A stretch of 8,544 bases of DNA from Candidatus Bathyarchaeota archaeon. GTDB taxonomy: Archaea > Thermoproteota > Bathyarchaeia > Bathyarchaeales > UBA233. Position 1 is the stretch's first letter. Every line of letters starts with the position of its first letter. The translations under genes were made by a program, and so were the position numbers. The stretch covers positions 1 to 8,544 of the forward strand of contig SMYP01000111.1 of NCBI GenBank assembly GCA_007050895.1, written 5' to 3'. The notes beneath the pieces were generated by a model. The model was not told where the DNA came from. It did no database searches and saw only the letters and a program-made list of their open reading frames with translations. Positions 6,093-8,544 of this stretch are shown here, in pieces.

Positions 6093-7304
6093 CTACTCAT
6101 TCTGATTGAAACCACTTATCATAAGAATAACAAGTCCTACTGTTATGAAAGCAATCCCCGCACCCAATGCCAAAAGCACTAATGGCTGCTCTGATGATTC
6201 AGTTTGAATAATGAAAGGAGAGGTGTCTGGAATAGGTGATGGAGATAATCTCGGTGCACAAGTGGGTTCAGGAGATTGAACAGGTAAAGGAGTAAATGAA
6301 GGAACTGTTGAGTTTATTATAGCAAAGTCAAGCCAAAACTCACTATCGACATCACTTTCATAGTTTTTTAAAAAAGGCGAAAAAGTTCTAACGAGTATCT
6401 TGTCTTCCGCTGGGTGAAATTCAAGTATACGAAGCCATCCGTTGCCTCCTTTTGGCCTATCTTGATAATCTGCAACCAGTTGGTGTACCGCGTAACCTCT
6501 TACATAGTCTACTCGCCGCGATTCTCCATGCATATGCCCACTAAGTACTAGAAAGACCTTATCAGCATTCGGAGCCACAAACTCATTCCAGATGTGATCA
6601 CCCTCGTGCCTTCTTTCTCCATTCAAATCTAGGTAATCATGAGTTGCCACAATAACCCGTCTATAAGGAAATTTGTGTATTGTCTCATTTGCCCATGCTA
6701 AAACTAAATCACTTGGATGATATTGAAAACTAAAAAATAGATAATCATAACCTCCACTCGATAGCAAGACGAAGTTATTGTTATTGGTTTCATTAGGGTA
6801 ACTTCCGCCAAAAAAGCTTTTTCCACTAAAATTGCCAATCCCGAAATAAGTGTTGAAGTTGGATAGACTTGCATCGTTTTCAAAATCGTGATTGCCAGGA
6901 AGAACTCCCCAAGAAACTCCAGCATCATCGAGAATTTTCATGCTTCCAGCAACGTTTTCCCATTCAGAAATAGAATTTCCGTTTTGCACCAGATCTCCGA
7001 CTGAGGAAACAAAGACCACGTTTAGATTTGACACTTCATCAACTATCCATTTTGTCTGATTGGTTAAAATTTCCGGATGATACTGAGAGTAAAGTTGAGT
7101 ATCTGGAAGTACAATAATTGAAAAGCTCTCTGTTTCTTGCTGTTGCTCTTTTGTGTTTTCAGATTCTGAAATCTGTGGAGTTGAACTTTCAAGAGGGTAA
7201 TTCTGATTGCCACTGGCGATTGATATGAAGAAACTTGAATACAAAATTACAAGTGTCAGAAAAACGAGTTTCCTATTCAGATTGTTTTTAATAATAAATA
7301 TCAC
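6093..7304 (-). CDS. Secreted, membrane-anchored calcineurin-like metallophosphoesterase
   Basis: This 403-residue protein has a signal peptide (RKLVFLTLVILYSSFFISIAS, about 11-31), a short Ser/Glu/Gln-rich spacer, a metallophosphoesterase domain (about 60-310), a Pro/Ser/Thr linker (about 334-363) and a C-terminal membrane helix (about 374-396). Metal-binding motifs are in family order: PDTQ 67-70, GDLVQNG 103-109, GNHD 137-140, THD 221-223 and GHMHG 256-260. The first motif is DxQ rather than the classical DxH, a variant I recall from a secreted subgroup. Many N-x-S/T sites (such as NQT, NFS, NET) would permit archaeal N-glycosylation outside the cell. The enzyme would cleave phosphoesters at the outer face; the substrate cannot be told. 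GTG 7304 is the only start giving a full signal peptide. No clear Shine-Dalgarno precedes it, although GGTGAT overlaps the start itself. Confidence 0.9.
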   Translation of the reverse strand: MIFIIKNNLNRKLVFLTLVILYSSFFISIASGNQNYPLESSTPQISESENTKEQQQETESFSIIVLPDTQLYSQYHPEILTNQTKWIVDEVSNLNVVFVSSVGDLVQNGNSISEWENVAGSMKILDDAGVSWGVLPGNHDFENDASLSNFNTYFGIGNFSGKSFFGGSYPNETNNNNFVLLSSGGYDYLFFSFQYHPSDLVLAWANETIHKFPYRRVIVATHDYLDLNGERRHEGDHIWNEFVAPNADKVFLVLSGHMHGESRRVDYVRGYAVHQLVADYQDRPKGGNGWLRILEFHPAEDKILVRTFSPFLKNYESDVDSEFWLDFAIINSTVPSFTPLPVQSPEPTCAPRLSPSPIPDTSPFIIQTESSEQPLVLLALGAGIAFITVGLVILMISGFNQNE

Positions 7305-7351
7305 CGCTTTTTCTTTGAATAGGTTTCATCCAAATTCACGATTCATTTTTC

Positions 7352-7361
7352 TAAATTTAAA
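7352..7361 (-). promoter_or_regulatory. Candidate TATA box for the metallophosphoesterase gene
   Basis: The minus strand reads TTTAAATTTA about 48-57 bases upstream of the GTG at 7304, which would give a leader of about 26 bases. The surrounding DNA is very AT-rich, so other placements are possible. Confidence 0.35.
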
Positions 7362-7461
7362 CTGTAACTTTCATTTACTCGCATTTCTTGCTCCTTAGAG
7401 AAGATAGAATTATTCTTGACTTAACAATTATGACTTGAAAATAAATATTAAATTATCATCA

Positions 7462-7503
7462 TCAGCGAAAGCTATTCTTTTAATTATAGAAAGCTTTTGC
7501 TGA
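7462..7503. repeat. Inverted repeat (12-base arms) in the gap
   Basis: TCAGCGAAAGCT (7462-7473) and AGCTTTTGCTGA (7492-7503) pair over twelve positions with one G-T wobble. Inside them TTCT (7475-7478) pairs with AGAA (7488-7491), lengthening the stem to sixteen pairs with one bulge (A7474) and a nine-base loop. It may be a structured RNA on either strand, a protein-binding site or a small mobile-element relic. Confidence 0.6.
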
Positions 7504-7528
7504 AAACTTGACGATTAAGTTTCTTCAG
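7500..7528. repeat. Second inverted repeat overlapping the first
   Basis: CTGAAAACTT (7500-7509) pairs with AAGTT (7517-7521) and TTCAG (7524-7528) across a two-base bulge, with loop GACGATT. It shares CTGA (7500-7503) with the right arm of the preceding inverted repeat, so both stems cannot be complete at once. Confidence 0.5.
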
Positions 7529-7646
7529 AGAGCAAATGAATTTCAATTTTGCGATTGTCTAAATTCTAGCATGGAAGAAAAAATGAGCTTAGAAAATGTT
7601 ACAGATTATCTAGCTGAATTGAATTTTAATCCCAACTAATCGCACC

Positions 7647-7653
7647 AAAAAAA
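7647..7653 (-). terminator. U7 run downstream of the subtilisin-like protease gene
   Basis: The minus strand reads CCTTTTTTTGG about 91-97 bases beyond the protease stop codon. It is the first long T-run in that direction and a plausible hairpin-less terminator, separating the protease transcript from the phosphoesterase promoter. Confidence 0.35.
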
Positions 7654-7743
7654 GGTAATGAACTGCTAAAGACATGAAGTAAAAACAGTGAAACGCAAGA
7701 AGTCTGAATCGGTTTTCCACGATTTGAATAGACATCGTCATTC

Positions 7744-8544
7744 CTAAATCGCTATCTTTCTACGTAGACCACGAGCCTTCTTCAGAGCAAAAATTATCGT
7801 GGTCACTGACACAATTAAGACCATCGAAACGGCACCCGAAGATTCCGGTATTGGCGTCTCCGTTACAGCAGCAAGGGCATCTATTAATCCCCATCCATAA
7901 TATTGGTCTGCGCCCTCTTCACCAAGATCCACTGCGTGCACACGCAAGCTCTCAACAATCTCGTTTCCACTCAGATACGGATATTTAGATAACATCAATG
8001 CAATAACACCAGAAACAAAAGGAGCAGCAAACGAAGTGCCATCCACAAAAGCATATTCGCCACCCATTGCTGTTGTAAGAATATTGACTCCCGGAGCACA
8101 AAAATCTACGTAGTCACCAAAATTGCTGAAGGAAGCCTTTTTGTCATCCTGATCTATGGCTGAAACAGCTACAACCTGCTCATAAGCTGCAGGATAAAAC
8201 AATTCACTACTATTATCATTGCCGACGGCAGCTACCAAAATGCATCCCTTTTGACAAGCATAATCAATCGCGTTCTCTGTAGCTTGTCCAAGCCTTGAAT
8301 AGTATCCTCCAAGACTCATTCCAATTACTCTAGCTCCATTATCAGCAGCATATCTAATAGCCAAATTTAAGTCGATCCAGCTCCCATCAGTCTCAGAAAG
8401 CACCTTCAAAGGCATAATGCTTACTTTAGATGCGACACCAACAATGCCCAAGCTGTTGTTAGCTACCGCCGCGATAATTCCGGAAACCATAGTACCATGA
8501 CCGTCAACATCAGTAACATTGTCATTCTTATCCACAAAATTCCA
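7744..8544 (-). CDS. Subtilisin-like (S8) serine protease, membrane-anchored; N-terminus off window
   Basis: The frame is open to the right edge (codons WNF precede the internal GTG at 8535), so only the C-terminal 266 residues are present. The catalytic His lies in GHGT (HGTMVSG; bases about 8497-8499), the oxyanion-hole Asn in AAVGND, and the nucleophilic Ser in DGTSFAAP near base 8040. The catalytic Asp should lie upstream of the window. HGTM replaces the usual HGTH. After the peptidase fold (through YYGWGLIDALAAV) comes a short ETPIPESS linker, a hydrophobic segment (AVSMVLIVSVTTIIFAL) and a basic tail KKARGLRRKIAI, so the protein is anchored by its C-terminus with the protease outside. 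By family it degrades or processes extracellular proteins. Its promoter is outside the window. Confidence 0.93.
   Translation of the reverse strand, partial: WNFVDKNDNVTDVDGHGTMVSGIIAAVANNSLGIVGVASKVSIMPLKVLSETDGSWIDLNLAIRYAADNGARVIGMSLGGYYSRLGQATENAIDYACQKGCILVAAVGNDNSSELFYPAAYEQVVAVSAIDQDDKKASFSNFGDYVDFCAPGVNILTTAMGGEYAFVDGTSFAAPFVSGVIALMLSKYPYLSGNEIVESLRVHAVDLGEEGADQYYGWGLIDALAAVTETPIPESSGAVSMVLIVSVTTIIFALKKARGLRRKIAI

Larger units (their letters stand above)
7305..7743. other. AT-rich gap between two minus-strand surface-protein genes
   Basis: The 439 bases hold no convincing gene. From left to right I see a TATA-like element for the phosphoesterase (7352-7361), two inverted repeats that share bases (7462-7503 and 7500-7528), a 22-codon plus-strand frame (7571-7639, beginning MEEKMSLENVTDYL) without a ribosome-binding site, and an A7 run (7647-7653). 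There is also a weak 5-base inverted repeat (AATCG/CGATT) near 7709-7727. The composition is more AT-rich than the coding parts. Confidence 0.6.

Noticed and set aside
7571..7639. A 22-codon plus-strand frame (MEEKMSLENVTDYL...)
   Set aside because: No ribosome-binding site, too short to judge and no recognisable family. It may be a chance frame or a gene remnant, so it is mentioned only in the gap description.
8533..8535. GTG as the true start of the protease
   Set aside because: The frame stays open to the window edge, and the catalytic Asp region of subtilases must precede GHGT, so the gene starts outside.
1..8544. CRISPR array, tRNA/rRNA genes, insertion sequences or a defence system
   Set aside because: No regularly spaced direct repeats, cloverleaf-like sequences, transposase motifs or defence-gene families were visible.

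Overview
The window is archaeal. It carries a eukaryote-type flap endonuclease (FEN1), a class-1 archaeal/eukaryotic release factor (aRF1), archaeal EF-1beta with its usual Zn-ribbon partner, and formylmethanofuran:tetrahydromethanopterin formyltransferase (Ftr), the tetrahydromethanopterin-linked C1 enzyme of methanogens and other archaea with the archaeal Wood-Ljungdahl pathway. Together with secreted proteins bearing Pro/Thr/Ser linkers, this best fits an uncultured Thermoproteota lineage such as Bathyarchaeia. That placement is inference. At least four intact or open genes appear to start at GTG or TTG.

Layout from left to right. A minus-strand gene running off the left edge (1-813) encodes an exported protein with a beta-sandwich domain, a Pro-rich linker and the beginning of a glutamine-amidotransferase-like fold. 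A divergent plus-strand pcm gene (protein-L-isoaspartate methyltransferase, about 1092-1800) is interrupted by a net 31-base insertion right after its ISAPH motif. It converges, two bases apart, on minus-strand fen1 (1803-2837). A short divergent promoter region leads to a plus-strand pair, Zn-ribbon protein and EF-1beta (2950-3425). Then come ftr (3681-4673) and aRF1 (4741-6012), each with its own candidate TATA element. The right end is minus-strand: a secreted, membrane-anchored metallophosphoesterase (6093-7304), a 439-base gap with an overlapping pair of inverted repeats, and the C-terminal part of a subtilisin-like protease with a C-terminal membrane anchor (7744 to the right edge).

Functionally, the centre is housekeeping: DNA replication/repair (FEN1), protein repair (Pcm), translation elongation and termination (EF-1beta, Zn-ribbon, aRF1) and C1 metabolism (Ftr). 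It is flanked on both sides by cell-surface proteins. The item most worth checking is the 31-base insert in pcm. It carries stop codons in all three forward frames, folds as a 35-base stem-loop with the flanking sequence, and its exact removal restores a full-length, otherwise intact Pcm of 225 residues. The ordinary explanations are a recent indel/pseudogene or an assembly error. A spliced or bypassed element is a less likely but testable alternative. I saw no CRISPR array, tRNA, rRNA or insertion sequence.
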